A stretch of DNA of 64,000 nt from Lottia gigantea (GCF_000327385.1 NW_008706747.1:2962666-3026665); one strand, 5' to 3'; counted from the stretch's first letter, positions 1-13,756 are shown. Translations and numbers: made by a program. Notes: generated from the sequence alone by a model not told the origin.

Positions 1-310
1 ATATATGTCATCATTTCGTTCCATGTTTGACTCCTAAAACTTAATAAAATTTGGAATGTCTTGTTATTGCCCTCAAACGGAACGAAATCAAAAACTTCGA
101 ACGAATGTTAGAACGAAATTTCGTATCATTTTTATTTTAAGATTTAACAAAATTTAGAAGAATCAAAAACGCCATGGTCCAAATTGTCTCAAAATGGAAC
201 GAAATTACCAAATTTTAAACGTTCGAATATTTTTGTAGTATTTACGTTGTAATTTCGTTTCATGTTTAAATTTTAAAAAATTGAGAGGATTTAAAAGATG
301 AAATTATATT
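1..310. repeat. Diverged tandem repeat, about 105-133 bp period
   Basis: Three decayed copies share the words AATTTCGTTCCATGTTT, TTAACAAAATTTAGAAG and GGAACGAAAT. They start near 12, 115 and 245. No coding potential is seen here or in the following unique AT-rich stretch to 837. Confidence 0.5.
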
Positions 311-837
311 TAATATCATAATTACAAGTATAAATGGCCTAATTATCCAATACATCGATTAAGACCGTACTTATTCCTTCGTTTCCGCCTTAAAAATATG
401 CAGGTTTTAAAATTCCATATTTTGAAGTGGTCCAGCCGTACGTTAACCAAACACTTGTGACGTTCTTCACAGACTCGTGTGTAATAATGCCACAAAAATT
501 AGACTCTTAAAAATTACAAAGTGCAATCTTGACCTGGATGTGAAAGCTCTTGTGTTTTTTGAAGTTTTTAAAGAGTAAAATGAAGAGTTTGAACTATCTT
601 TCAACGTGAAGTATTTATTTGGAAGATCGGTGAGATCTTATTGGGGTTATTTTAGTGTAAGAAGATTACATTCTGCGTCAAAACTCGTACAAATTTCATA
701 ATATACTTAATACCATTATTCTTAAAACATAAAACGAACTATTGAGACGTGAGTTCATTTAAAAATAGAACAACTTAAAAGACACTAGAAATATACGCTG
801 CAAATGCCAAAGACACAAGAGAGGTGTTAAAATTCAT

Positions 838-980
838 TCATTCATTCAAGTTCTTCATTCATTCATTCAAAGTCAAGGGAAAATTAAATGACAAAAGGCA
901 GGAAAGATGCTAATATTCATTCATTCATTCATTCATTCATTCATTTATTCATTCATTCATTCATTCATTCATTCATTCAA
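838..980. repeat. (CATT)n microsatellite, interrupted
   Basis: TTCATTCATT tracts at 835-870 and 913-980, with a ~40-bp interruption that also separates two similar blocks. The same tetranucleotide dominates 62308-62670. Confidence 0.95.
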
Positions 981-1195
981 GGATTATGATCCTAGTCGGA
1001 AGCTAGCCGTTTTGATTAAATAGAAAGTCTTAATTTCTAAATCTGGTAGCTATGGCAACAATGATATATGGCGGATATAAAAATCTTCCGATCTTATTTT
1101 AGGTTAGAATCGGAGTGAAATATCAAAGTTGACCAAAGTTAAAGATACTGTGGCACCATAGAACTCTTTCTCTACATTAGTTAGGAACTTCCAGG

Positions 1196-1672
1196 AATGA
1201 AATGGAATGGTCTTTTGCTAACTACTGTTCTATAACTTACTGGACTATTGAAATAAAATGGGGTTTATATTCTACTGTTCTGTATCTTATTAGACTAATG
1301 AAATGAAATAGAGTTTTACATTCTACTGTTCTGTTCTTTCTTGGGCTAGTGAAATGAAATAGAGTTTTACATTCTACTGTTCTGTTCTTTCGTGGGCTAG
1401 TGAAATGAAATAAGGGTTTTACATTCTACTGTTCTGTACTTTCTTGGACTAATGAAATGGAGTTTTATATCCTACTGTTCTGTACCTTATTAGACTAAAG
1501 AAATGAAACGTAGTTTTATATTCTACTGTTCTGTACCTTATTGAACTAATGAAATGAAATGGAGTTTTATACCCCACTGTTCTATACCTTATTGGACTAA
1601 TGAAATGAAATGGAGTTGTATATCCTACTGTTCTGTATCTTATTGGACTAATGAAATGAATTGGATACAGAT
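1196..1672 (-). repeat. R1 minisatellite array 1 (46-51-bp unit)
   Basis: About nine units carry the reverse of the R1 tail: CCTACTGTTCTGTA, then TTATTGGACTAATGAAATG. Units diverge more toward 1200. Because 51 is a multiple of three, a long open frame arises with a 17-residue period; it is not a gene. Confidence 0.9.
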
Positions 1673-1681
1673 ATAGGTCCA

Positions 1682-2777
1682 TACATTATCGAACGAATGA
1701 ATACCAGAAAGAATTGACCTAAAATGAAGATATATAAAGAACCATATTCAGTGTTCAATGAGTGAATTATGAAAAGCAGTTGCAGAATGTGCATGACAAC
1801 AGAATAAAAACCCAGCGAAATATAAAGGCCCTCTTTCCAAAACTATGTCGTCATTAAACCGGAAATAGTGTACCATACGAAAATAGCAAGAAAATATAAA
1901 TACAAATAATATTGATGTGGGGATTATTCAGTTTGAATTTTTCATTATAATCGATGACCAGGGACATATCTAATAAATATTAAATACATTATATATAAAT
2001 ATATTGTCAAGATTCGATTTTGTGTTTAAAATTGTTACGAAAACAAGAAATAGCGCTTTTCAAATAAATTTTTGGATCGGCTTAAAAATTTAGAATCCGG
2101 CTCAACAGATAGGTCACCTTATTGTGTGAAAGTGGTTCTAAACATTGAAATTACGAAAGCACAGGCCGTATTCAAATGACTATTATCTTTTATAAAAGTC
2201 GATAAAAAAAGAATACATTTCTTATATCGGATCAAAAATCTAAAATTCGGCCCATCATAATCGGCATTAATAGATGTTAGATATTAAGGGATGAATCCCA
2301 ACATAGGGCCGACTATTGAAAGCAATGGCACAGGCATCAGATAGATATTAGGCTAACTTATTAGGGTACTTAAATTACATTTTTCTTCTATGGAAATCGA
2401 CATAAATTCAATAGTGATTTTAAGCAACCAACTGCCTCGTTTTATGCCTGGTAGCGGCAGTTCTTTGATCTTTGGAAAGTAAACATAATTTACCTGTGTG
2501 GATTCGAACAATCAAAAACATAAAATAAAATAATAATTCATACTTCGGACGGCTACAATAAAATTCACTCCCCGATGAGACCAATTATTTATCTAAACCG
2601 AAACGAAATTAAATATTTTCATTAGTAAGAGTACTTTATGTATTACAATTAATTCTTCGTTTTGTGTTTAGTAAATAGAATGAATAATTCAAAGTTTATT
2701 TATTTCTTTGTGTACGTTGTCCATATTTTTGTGTTTTTTGTTATTTCACTTTCATCTTGAAAATTGTGATTTTGTTT
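1682..2777. other. Gene-free AT-rich stretch
   Basis: No open frame, RNA gene or strong repeat is seen. It contains short echoes such as AAAATCGATAA and GGCCC-flanked words that may be old repeat debris. Confidence 0.5.
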
Positions 2778-2990
2778 GATTATTTCGTGACTTTTTAAGT
2801 TTCCGGAATATATCTAACATAATTTGTACGTAACCAATATCATTTGAAATCTATCAATATATACTGGAAATATATTTTAATTGAAAGTAGCTGATAACTC
2901 CGATTATTTCGCGACTTTTTAAGTTTCCGGAATAAATATTACATAATTTGTACGTAACCAATATCATTTGAAATTTATCAAAATTCGAAA
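2778..2990. repeat. Tandem duplication, 124-bp period, two copies
   Basis: GATTATTTCGTGACTTTTT at 2778 recurs at 2902 as GATTATTTCGCGACTTTTT, followed in both by TTTCCGGAATA and ACGTAACCAATATCATTTG. About 90% identity over the first 80 bases by eye. Confidence 0.85.
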
Positions 2991-5900
2991 TATATCAAAA
3001 TTGGAAATCAACTAAAGATATATTTTGATCTAAAATAACTGTTGACTTCTGTTTGGATCTATATGGCGATTTATTAGAGCTACTGACACGTGTTTTGGAT
3101 ACACAATCCTCATCAGGAAATGAGGATAAAATTGCCAAAAAGCACCCTAGGCATGCTTGGACAAAGTAAGCGACCTCACTTTTAAGAGCGAACAAAATTC
3201 AATTCAGTTTTCAACTTCAATATAATTTCTTTAATATTTGCCTGATTTATTCTTTTATAATGCCTGATAACTACCCGAATACTTCCTGAACAATGTTCAA
3301 AATCATTAACTTAGTGATGGGTGGGGAGAGGGGGGTAGGGGAGGGGGGTGCAATATAAAGATCACAATTTATAAGCCGGTACAATAAAACAAAATTTCTT
3401 TTAAAAAAATTCCGTAAAAAATAATGACTCCATAGATTTTAGAATCCTTTCTTTATTTTTTTTTTTGTCCAAATTTCGAATAATTAATTGCCCAAAATCT
3501 AACTTAATCATTCCTCATATTTTGTTTTTTCATTTTTTCCCACCATTTATATTTGTTGCTTATTGTTTATAATCGGTTTGCACTTATAATCAAGGTCAAC
3601 ACAAGTAACATTGTTAAATATTAAAAAAACAATCGTCTTTCAAACCATACAATAATTCATTGATTCAGCTACTTTTAAAAACAATAAACAAAATTTCCTT
3701 TCATTTTTTTTTCATTTTGGTCATTTTTCGTTTTGTATTACAGCCTTAAAAACTAGAAATAATTTCATATTTTTTGTATAGCCCTGAGTGACTATTGTAA
3801 TGAGTTTTTCTATGGGAATTTTTAAGTATTTTTGTTTAATGATAATTGGCCGTTTCCTTAATTGAAATGATTTTTGAGGTGAAAAGTCGATATGTTATTC
3901 TACAAAAAGTGAATATTTCGTGAGATATTGGAGGTAAAAATGATTGAAGTTTTACACCCAACATTTCTGCCATTGATATGATAAAAAATTACGATCATCT
4001 AAAATTATCATTTGTTTTAATTTTGTAATTACAATTTTTTTTGTATTCGATTTGGACTAATTTTCGTTATATTTTGATTGCTTATAAATAACAAAAGTGT
4101 AGGGTTAATTTTAAAATTGGACAAGATTTAACCCTTTAAACCTGCAATTAGAATATTCAAACAAACGTAAGTCAGGGGATTTCTCATTCGATTTCTTCAA
4201 ATTATCTCGTTAGGCAAGAAAAGCTTCCAAATCTCACGTGTAATTTTTCGTTTCTTGTTACGCTCACGAAATTGACACCTGGTATTACAATACAAAACGA
4301 AACAATGATTAGTGCGAATTTTGGAGAGGGGTTATGTAACGCATTACGAGGCCAGGTCGGTCAGGTAAACCCCTATTGATACCCCCTCGAATTAACCCTA
4401 ATACCCCACACGGTGTGTATTATTAACCCCCTAAAAATAACAATACAAATCTCCGAAATTTCCATCCATTCCGCCATTTTCTAATTTAGACCATTATTCA
4501 GACGACGTAACAGATCTAATGATGTCATAGCACGTGATTTATCTCTAAGGTGTCATTTGTGTCATGGTGATCACGTGATACTAATTACATGCTAAGCGAA
4601 ATTTGATGGATTCTAATCAAACCTCGTAAAAAATGATTTATTTTCAAATTGCAGTCAACGACAGATTTTTTCGTCTCTTAATTCATTTTCAATGATACCG
4701 TACAAAAACAGAAACATATGCCGAAATGAAAACATTTATCGACGCGTTGGGTGGGGATCATGAGAGGGTCAGGCACTAATGACTGGGGAGAAGACTATAT
4801 AATGTCTTTAATCGAATTTCAATCATTGCGAAGATTTGCATTTTTACATAATTTTGCAGTTATGTAGAAACTTTTTGCTAAAATTTCCATACGATATCCT
4901 TTTATGTTGAAAAACTCTCTAGATTTTGACAAAATTTTGTATTTTATGTAGAAATTATTTGCTAAAATTTCCATTCGTTCCTTATTTCAAAATTTGTTTT
5001 GAATATTGACACAACTTTCACTTCATGCAGAGATTCTTTTTTTGTTTAAATTTTTGAAACTATCTTTTTTTGATCGTAAACAGAATCAGTTGACATCTTA
5101 TATGGGCTAATTAAGCTTAGGTTTACGTGTATTTTTGCTAAAATTCTCAAAATTGCAAAAACTATTTTAAACCTAATCATCATTAAATATTATTCAGAAT
5201 GAAATGATAACAAAACATAAAATTTTCATTTTTGTTTTTCAGAACAAGTTGAAGCCAGAAATTTGTGAGAGCTGCAAGGTGTAAAAGAAAGTTGGACCTA
5301 CAAAATTATGGAGATATACCTATGTCACAGGATGTCTAGTTGACAACCAAGTCCCACAGTGGCACAAGGTGTGAGCAAAAGACTCAAAATAAAGCCAAAA
5401 ATATCCCTTAACCTTTGCACGTTATCTGTGAAATCATTTTCAAATTTTAACTTAGATTCATTTTCGTGTTCGACATCAAAAGTTCATTGATCTTTTTCAT
5501 TGAATGAAAATTTATTCAAAATCTGATTTAAATTTCAAAGACCCTAAAACATGCTGACAAAAATATGTAAGTTAAAAAAACTGTACCGAAATTTAATCGC
5601 AAAAATTCAATACGTGATGCACATCCAAAAAAAAAAAATCTCCAAAACATGCCGACAAGTTATAAAGATGCACCGAGGTTGTCAAAACTGAAAAAAAAAT
5701 CTTTTAATTTATTTATTTATTTAATTCGATTGATGAAAGGCGTCAATCGCCACCATATTTCAAGCGTCTTTTACACGAGAGTATCGAACATTAGAAATCT
5801 GAAAAGAGTTGAAATTGCTAATATCCTTAGCGTTGATAAAACCACTGAAAAGAATCACCGAGTCAGATATAATTCATTTGTTCCTGGTTAAACCCATGAA

Positions 5901-6170
5901 ATTTGGTTTCATGCCTTACTTATAAAAATTAAGGTCAAACGGTGCAGAAGCGGTGACACCTATTTTAATCCCAGTTCTTTCCTGTAGAACGGAATTTCAC
6001 GCCCACAGACGCAAATCAAGTACATAAATCGATGAGAAATTTTGTATTTTTTGTTGATTTATTGAATTTATGATAAACAAAAATCGATCCAACCAATTTC
6101 ACGTCGGAGACCGAATTAGAATTTTCTAAAAGATGAATTTCCGACAAGTTTCAGGCGCCGGTGGAAGGGA
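2991..6170. other. Gene-free stretch with a G-rich run and a small tandem duplication
   Basis: At 3319-3350 four or more G-runs of at least three bases occur close together (G-quadruplex candidate). At 4860-4975 the phrase TATGTAGAAA...TTTGCTAAAATTTCCAT occurs twice with an 84-bp period. CACGTG occurs at 3088, 4235, 4531 and 4572. The rest is AT-rich, without a convincing gene; the 80-codon frame at 5649-5891 has no recognisable features. Confidence 0.45.
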
Positions 6171-6229
6171 TGCTTCGTTGGTGACAAGTGAAATATTTTT
6201 GGCTAATTCAACCGCATCACTGGTCTGCT

Positions 6230-6445
6230 TGTATTCGGTGCACGTATACTCCTTAACCTGAGTTCGAATCTCATTCATGCCCAATGGACTTTGTGTCGAG
6301 TTTTTGAGACAAACGGAAGCTGTGGGATCGAATCCCTTTTAGGACAAGCTAACTTGTAAGACAAACGGGTGCAGGGGAGTTGAATCGTTTTCAGGACAAG
6401 ACTTGTGAGACATACGGGTGCAGTTGGTTCGAATCCTCTTCAAGT
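6230..6445. repeat. Short tandem modules with tRNA B-box-like words
   Basis: Four words of the type GTTCGAATC occur at about 6262, 6330 (ATCGAATCCC), 6391 (TTGAATCG) and 6424 (GTTCGAATCC). The last three lie in repeats of about 55-65 bp sharing GAGACAAACGG and AGGACAAG. They resemble decayed tRNA-derived SINE heads multiplied in tandem. No foldable tRNA is seen. Confidence 0.45.
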
Positions 6446-6539
6446 GCGGAGGTAGGTTAGATTAAATCAAATGTATAAATTCTTTTAATAAACGTATTTC
6501 CTATTATGACATGTTGTTTCCTTATTTGTAATCCATCTA

Positions 6540-7100
6540 CCTGAAAAGCAGGAAGGGGTGGGGCGTATAAGGAAGTCCCCATCAAAGAACGTCAATTTCT
6601 AAGAGATTCACATGGCCGTCGGGAAGAAAAAAATAGGTGCCATTCCATCCTGTTGGCCTAATTATTCCTTCCTTCATTAAACAATCATCTGAGATGGGCA
6701 CTGTTGACAGAAGATCTCTAGGTTCCTGCTTCTGATGGGTGCCGCATGCCCTATCCTCAAAACTGTTCATAGGTCCTCTTGTAAGGGAACAGATCCCCAC
6801 ATCACTTATTGCTACGAGCTAAAGATGATGTATGAATACATCTCTTCCACAGGAAGAGGATTTATGGGATGTCTAAGGGCCTGTTCCAAAGGAACGACAG
6901 TTTTGGGTAAGGAGGCGCAGCCCATCAAATCGCTGATAGCCATGAGTCTGAAGAGAGGTTTCCTATCTGGTCGCCATTTTCCCGAGGATCAGCCTCCTGG
7001 TAACCATGGTGTCAAAGAATAATTCTTTGCAGTCCCTCAAATCAGTGATAACCACGAGTCCAAGCTCTTCCAGCCATGATGCCGCAATTTGAAGGTCGGT
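6540..7100. other. Less AT-rich block of unknown nature
   Basis: Base composition is closer to even than in the surroundings. A diverged internal duplication of about 116 bp exists: ATCAAATCGCTGATAGCCAT near 6927 against TCAAATCAGTGATAACCACG near 7038. Frames of 95 codons (+) and 72 codons (-) overlap here, but neither has a recognisable domain. It could be an old repeat or a noncoding exon; no function is assigned. Confidence 0.3.
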
Positions 7101-7373
7101 AAACACTCTGAGAGTTTGAGAGACTTCTGTTAAACGACACGTCCTATACCTGTCACACGTGACAACTAAAGTAGTCTTGATTGCCCTGTCTAGTCTCGAT
7201 TGTCAACACTACACTTGATATGTGGTAATCTAAAAATCTCATTTCCGATGACAATCTGTTCTTTTAAGTATCGGGAGACTTCAATCAAGATTCTTATTCC
7301 GTATTTCCAGGATTTCCAAACTTGGTGTGATTCTTGGAGAATAGAAGAAAGATTTTTGAATTCAAAGAAAAAA

Positions 7374-7408
7374 GGAAGGGGGGGGGGGGGGGGGTGGGGG
7401 GGGTGGGG
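7374..7408 (+). repeat. Poly-G tract, G-quadruplex candidate
   Basis: A run of 17 G followed by T, 8 G, T and 4 G. A poly-A tract of 20 bases follows at 7481-7500. Homopolymers of this length are also assembly-error hotspots. Confidence 0.8.
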
Positions 7409-7500
7409 TCTGTGTCTTTGATGTGTCGATTTTATATGCTCATTTGGGAGCAATTATAAACACAAAAACATACGCAAAAGAAAAAAAAAAAAAAAAAAAA

Positions 7501-9415
7501 CCTAAAACAGAAAGAAAACCATGTTTTCTTACTATTTTTTACACTAATGATTTCAAACCTGTTTTTGTTATCTACTTCATGACCTAGGCCAGTTCCTTTT
7601 TGAGAATATTATTCTCATCTCACTCTTACACTTCAAAACGTCTTGCTATCCTGATAAACATTTCAAAAAATAATATTCTGCATAGGTCTTGATAATCAAG
7701 ATCAAAATGTGTCTTCAGCAGATCATATTGAAACGACTGGATAAACGAGGCATCATTAAATCACAGCCAAATACTGTCTTTATATCATCAATATAAAATA
7801 TCAAAACGGATTAGCCCAGTATTCACAATCAGTCAACTTGTCACCCATGCACGCGCGTTGCAGAAGACACGTGCACTGAGCTCGTTCCAAAGAGCACGCG
7901 CGTCAATTACCATTTCCTCTTCACGGGCTTTGACGTCGTTTAACTGGAAATGATAGAAAATTTAAACAATAAACGGAATTAAGGATTTGGGGATTTGCTA
8001 GACTCGATCATCAAGACATTCATGTCTTTCAAAAGACATGTACCGTCTGGACAACACAGACTAGAGATTTCAAGACGAACGCAATTACATTAATGGTTTG
8101 AACTGAGTCAGTCGAAGACAGCCATTACCAGACGTGATTACAGATGACAGCTCGGTAAACATGGTGTCGAGGGAACTTCCGGTTTGCTCATTCAGCCATT
8201 TTGAAATCTGCCGAAGTTTTAATCTCCACCAACATGCTTGATTGAGCTTTATTCGTTTTTCGACGCGGAATGATTGTCAGATGAGGGTGTAAACTGTTTT
8301 AATGTCGGCCTAATCACATTAATCACTCCGCCAGTAGCGCCATCTAGCGAGGATAAAGGGTAATCAGATTCTGATTGTTTTAATGAAATAAAGTGATTCT
8401 CCGAACGCCCGTAAATTAAGTTACTTTGTAACGAGTCAACTCTGGACCAGACGAGCTTTGATTAAGATGCGCGATATCTTTGGAACGTTATTTACACATT
8501 TGTTTTAGTCTGTTGTTCGTCTGCTAACGAGATTCTGGCGGGAAATTCATGAGAGTACACGATTCTGTTAATAATGTTTTATCAAGATGACGTCGTGGAA
8601 GCTGCCTTTTGGTGGTAAAATAAAACAGGATATGTTAACAAACTTGAAATTTTAACACAAATTCAGGCATTACAGTTTATGTCCTTAGTTCAAAAAAGCA
8701 AACAATTGTTAAACTAACACTATATAGATAACAATTTCAGGAAGAATTCTATGACCAGTGCCAATAGGTCAAAATTTCAGGAAGAATTTCAGGAATAATT
8801 TCAAGAACTGGTTCCAATATATATATACAAATAACACAGCGTCTTTAATCACTACACGTACAAATTATTTCTCCAAAACCCACAGGTGTTGACGAAGCAA
8901 TTTGTACAAAATTTGGAGAGTCTACAGAGAATAGTATCTCGGGTCATGATGAATTCAAAATGTCAATCAAAAATCTAAAATCATAAAAGCCGATTTATAT
9001 TTCAAATTAATGATTCTTGAATTTTCTAATTCCCGAGTGAATCGTCTGCTTCTGTTCAAATTCCCGCCACACCTGATCACAAATTAGATATTTTTCGTTT
9101 CTTATTAAAATCCGTTAGTAATTCGACAGGAACAATCATGGGGAATGTGATCCGTAGTCTTGATTATCAAGTATGATATTCTATCTGGATTATAGCTACT
9201 CGTCTGGAAAAGCACGTCTACAAGAGACAGTGCTAAGAAGATTAAACCGAAAGTTAAAAATTATGATCAAATTTTTTCAACAAAGGGATCATTTTTCTGA
9301 AATGAAAGAAATTATAGGTTCTGAAATTTCAGACGAAATGAATTTTTAAGAAGAATTATGAAATCAATTGGAAAGGTCAAGATTCGCTTAGGTTCATTCT
9401 AAGATAAACGAGACA
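7501..9415. other. Gene-free stretch of mostly unique-looking DNA
   Basis: No gene is seen. 7840-8620 is relatively GC-rich with CACGTG (7868), ACTTCCGGT (8175-8183), a GCCATTTT word and the best-scoring CTCF-like site of this part (8337-8350), so it is a candidate regulatory segment. 8740-8830 holds small repeats of the word TTTCAGGAAGAAT. Confidence 0.4.
8337..8350 (-). promoter_or_regulatory. CTCF-like site
   Basis: The minus strand reads TCGCTAGATGGCGC and matches 12 of 14 positions of the animal CTCF core CCASYAGRKGGCRS. Flanking bases extend it as GATGGCGCTACTGG. Motif match only. Confidence 0.4.
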
Positions 9416-9418
9416 TGG

Positions 9419-9776
9419 AAATCCATTTTATTTCATTAGTCCAATAAGATACAGAACAGTAGGATATAAAACTCTATTGCATTTCATTAGTCCAATCAGA
9501 TACAGAACAGTAGGATATAAAACTCCATTTCATTTCATTAGTTCAATAAGATACAGAATAGTATGATATAAAACTCTATTTCATTTCAATAATCCAATAA
9601 GATACAGAACAGTAGAATGTAAAACCTCATTTCATTCCATTTTATTTCATTTTCTAATAATGAGAGCATGGCAGCATAGGGCTTAAAACTTTATTAAAGG
9701 TGCAGAACAGTAGGATGTAAACTTCCATTTCATTTCATTAGTCCATTTCATTTCATTTTAAATATATGAATGTAGA
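9419..9776 (+). repeat. R1 minisatellite array 2
   Basis: About four clear 51-bp units with TACAGAACAGTAGGATATAA and ATTTCATTAGTCCAAT, followed by decayed units to about 9776. Opposite orientation to array 1. Confidence 0.9.
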
Positions 9777-10189
9777 ACGTTAAACTCCATCAGTAATTCT
9801 CTATATTGACATTTACCTACATATATCCATTAATTTAGATACGTTATGTACACTTCGCATTGTTCTTCCAAACCAAACATTTAAATAACGATGTTGATTT
9901 TGCTGTTGAGGTACAGAACTCAGGGTCGCTGGACTTCATTCAAAACTAATCACTGGAACCAGATTTGAATGTCCGCCATTGTTTTCGAGCCTTGACATTA
10001 GCTGGTTTTTAGATTTATTTTGGACTCCTTTGTCGATTTAGGTTTTGTTTTAGATTTTTTTTTGTGACTCGTTTGGACTTAATTATCACACGGTAAAGGC
10101 TGCATTGTACAACGCACATGGAATCTATTCGGAAATGAAATGAAATGGAATCTATCATAGTAAAGGTTGCATTGTATAACGATGGCTTC

Positions 10190-10302
10190 AAATCCAATGA
10201 AAGATAATCCGATTTAAATAAAATGGAATCTTCTGTAGATTGGAATTGCAGGAATCTCAGACGCCGCATTGAAATTTGGAATGGTGCAAATCGATGCACA
10301 GT
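10190..10302 (+). repeat. R2 interspersed repeat copy
   Basis: Shares ATAATCCGAT, TGGAATTGCAGGAA, CAGACG and GAATGGTGCAAAT, in the same order, with the copy at 19290-19357. The word TGCATTGTA(C/T)AACG also recurs twice just upstream (10100 and 10167). The class of element is unknown. Confidence 0.6.
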
Positions 10303-10953
10303 CTGAAAATGGGGTCCTGATTTATGGTTCCATTCGAACGATAAGACGCTTTGTCTATATCTATATGGAAGACAGCCTTTACCAACAATTGAAGATTAAT
10401 CTATGGAAGACAATAGCGGCCAATATATCAACGGGAAGTAGAGTAAAGTAAATTATGTTTACTTAGAACTCGAACCCGCTACAGCTTACAATAGACACAA
10501 TTTCCCTAAGTTGAGTTTGTCATTTGAGGTTCCGTATTTAGACATTGTGGCTCAAGTGCTCGAATAAGCTCTAATAGTATTTTGGATAAAACATTTTTAG
10601 GTTTATAAGTACAATTTTAAGAAGAAAAATGATGACCTTATCATTTTCGCAGCCAAACTGCACACATACTAAAACTGGAAAAAAAGGAGGCCATCTTTTA
10701 TTGTTCAGATATATAATCTATCAACAGGGCACTTTTTTTGGAAGTTTTGGATTAACCGCCCACCATATAAGTTCCACTCACGGTCTACAACATACTCCGG
10801 TTGCTATTCTTAGCTCTTTCTTTCTTTCTTAAGTGGTTATATTCAATATATTTTGAACACTGTTGGGTTAATACAGACAGTCAATGCCATACAGTGTAAG
10901 ATTAGGGAAATTTGCTAACGTAGTGACGCCATCTTTTCTAATATTTCCAATTG

Positions 10954-11290
10954 TCTAAAATATTTACTGAGCAGCGCCTGATCAACACAGGAAAAAATAT
11001 AAGCCAACGTCAAAAAGAAAAATATCGCATTTTTTTTTCATTTTCCATCTGTCAAAGAATATTCACCGCACAAAGCCTGTACAACACGCTGAGAAATATA
11101 AGCAACTTATCATTTCCATAGAAGCCAACAAAAGTACCCAATATGGCTACTGATTATTAACGCCTGTTTTCAAAAAGAGAAATATTTACCATGCAGTGCC
11201 CGTACAACACGCAGAGAGAAAATGGTCATATCCAACTAAAACCAATTCTACATAAAGCCAACAAAAGTATCCAATATGGCTACTGATTGT
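10954..11290. repeat. Diverged tandem repeat, about 120-133-bp period, three copies
   Basis: Words repeated in order are AAATATTYACC, GCCYGTACAACACGC, GAGAAA and AAGCCAACAAAAGTA(C/T)CC with AATATGGCTACTGATT. The last phrase is at about 11123 and 11256. Confidence 0.8.
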
Positions 11291-13756
11291 TTCTGTAAAT
11301 ATTGTAGAATGGTTACAGACCCTCTCAATTTGTTGACAGAACTAAATTATCTCCCTTAATTTCCATCTTGAATTACCGCCCTTGTTAACGTGTAGAGCGC
11401 CAATAATGACTAATGCAATATTTGTGAAAGCAATGAAAATGACTCACGTTTCACGGTAGTATGAAATCAATAACTACGTATCAGATGCCGATTGCATCTT
11501 CGTCCACCATTACACACCGCAAGGCATTGGCCGTTTATATTTAATTAATATGGCACAAGAGAGCGGTAGGTAAGGTTCGTGCATTAAAAAATATTTGTCC
11601 ATTTTGTTTTGAATTTTGCTCGACTATAGAAGTAAATCAATAACTATATATGCCAATTGCGACGTCGGTGTCCCATTGCACATTGCAGTGACCGTTTTTT
11701 AGCACAATAAGACACAAAAATACACAAAGCCCAGCACTTCTTCTTACCCTGTAAAAGCCCACAGTTACAGGGTCAACATAAAGAAGGGATCATACTTGCG
11801 TTCAGTCTATTTTGAATTTCCTATGATAATGAAGCACTAGCTTGATGGAGCTAATTTGATTCAAATTTCAATCAAGGAGGACAATATTGGCCCCTTAAAC
11901 AGTTAATATCGTTAAAATCACAAGAAAAGCTTGAATAATAATGCATGTTGCGCTATTGAAACTCTTGCCAATTCGAGTCCAATAAAGCAGTGGGCTACCA
12001 CGCCCTCTACATGTATTTTACTTTCAATTTATCAATCTATTTATAGACGTCTCATTAGCTCAACAACCACAGACGTCATTATGACGTAATTTGAATCTTG
12101 TTAACGTAATCAGTTGAAACTCGCGGGAAAACTTATTGCATAAGGCGCCCGGAAAGTCCCAGTTTGAGATCATTAAGTGGATTGCTAATGAGGGGACGAA
12201 ATCATTCGAGGGCGACCGAATGGAACCGATGATGACCGAATGATAAAATCGCATAATCTATTATACAACCCGCTAATTCGCCTATTCAAATCTCGATCAT
12301 TGACGTTAAGTAACGTACAAAGCGTTATTTGAATATCTTATTGGTTAATGATAACAGAGGTCGATAGGAATCGAATACATGTCAATTCGGCCCTTAATTA
12401 ACCTTGTTTAGTCGTTAAGATTTTCATCTTCGCCCCACCAGGACCGAGCTCCCCTACCTACGTTGTTGATAATATCGTTAGCTTGGTAATGACTATTTTG
12501 TGGACGGAATGTAGCGCAGTCAATTAAAACGTTGCAGTCTTCACAATAATACGTTACATCATAACGTACATATACGTAGGTCGACCTAGCTGTAATAAGT
12601 CATCTTTCCTCATTATTCCAGGCGACCCAGCTGTAAATGGGTATGGATAATCTGCGAAAGATCAATTCCAAGTGGTTTGTAAAACTCCGTTTTAAATCAG
12701 TAGTACAATAAGGTAACCACTTCCGTAGGAGTGTGCTTGTCCTGTCCCGCAGTGGTTCAACGTCCCGAATCCTGAATAAGCTTACAACAGTGAAACATGG
12801 TGAATTGACAAAGCTTAATGGAATTGTACCTAGAAGCCGTAATTAAACGCGAATCAGTAACAAAAGAGATTAAGCTAAAACAAATTTCCGGTTTGATAAA
12901 AAGATGTAGCCATTTTTATTTTCCCTTAAAATTCTGTTCGCATGAAAAACAGAATAAGGGCAGCCATTAATGCGATAGTTCATTTCTTTCCCGCTCATTT
13001 CTACGCCAATTTCCGGTTTTCGAACGATTTGGAATTTTGATCAGAGGCTGGTAATGGCGATTAAATTATGCACGTGGTTTTATTCCTCGATCAGAAACTA
13101 TTTAATAAAACGGAAATCTATTCTAAGCTTTAATGTATCGACAAAGGACGTATTCTGTTCCAATCGCGCTCACAAGAACGCAAAACCAATACCAAATACG
13201 TAAAGCGAGTTGTACATTCTAAGATCATTGTTAACCAATCAAATTACTTGATTTCGTTGAACTTGGTTTGGAATACTGAAGTAGTTTAAAACAATGCGCT
13301 GAAAGCTGAGAGGAATATTTGCCTGACCTTCGAATAAAGACACAAATTGAGTCTAATTCAGTGAAGAATCGAACAGAAATGAAGAGAAAATGCAATAACC
13401 TAAACAAAGTTGTGACAATCTGGCCACACTGCATTTCTTGGTCTAACTTGCTTTACGGTGGCAATCAACTCGCCAAATTCTATTTAGCGCTCTTTATACT
13501 CGCATGATTTCATTATTCGGGTCCCAATTGAGAGGCAATCTGGTCGTTGGTCGGTTTAGACAAGTCTTAGATTTCTCGAGGGAGATGCCGGCATGATTAT
13601 TTCGTTCTACGAGCATTCCAATCAGCTCGTGTACGACATGACACTTTAAAGACATGGTAACTATCTCATCAACCTCTTCCTTTTATCACGTGCCGTATTG
13701 GCAACGTCTGTCGTCTGTCAGTATCGTACAGTTTCAACTTGTTGGTACCATGGGAC
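11291..13756. other. Gene-free stretch, partly unique-looking
   Basis: No gene is seen. 12060-12480 is relatively GC-rich and unrepetitive, with TAATTA/TTAATTAA words, and may be regulatory. An R3 copy lies at 12600-12690. CTCF-like CATGTAGAGGGCGT (11 of 14) reads on the minus strand at 12013-12000. The open frames at 12060-12254 and 13231-13507 have no recognisable features. Confidence 0.4.
12600..12690 (+). repeat. R3 SINE-like repeat copy A
   Basis: Contains CAGCTGTAAATGGGTATGG and GATAATCTG, followed by AAAGATCAATTCCAAGTGG. Very similar to copies at 16122-16195 (+) and 46725-46810 (-). The CAGCTGTAAATGGGTA word is typical of invertebrate tRNA-derived SINE bodies (remembered, not searched). 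Confidence 0.7.

Noticed and set aside
6735-7022. 95-codon plus-strand frame in a less AT-rich block
   Set aside because: No domain, no splice structure, overlapped by an equally good minus frame, and inside an old duplication.
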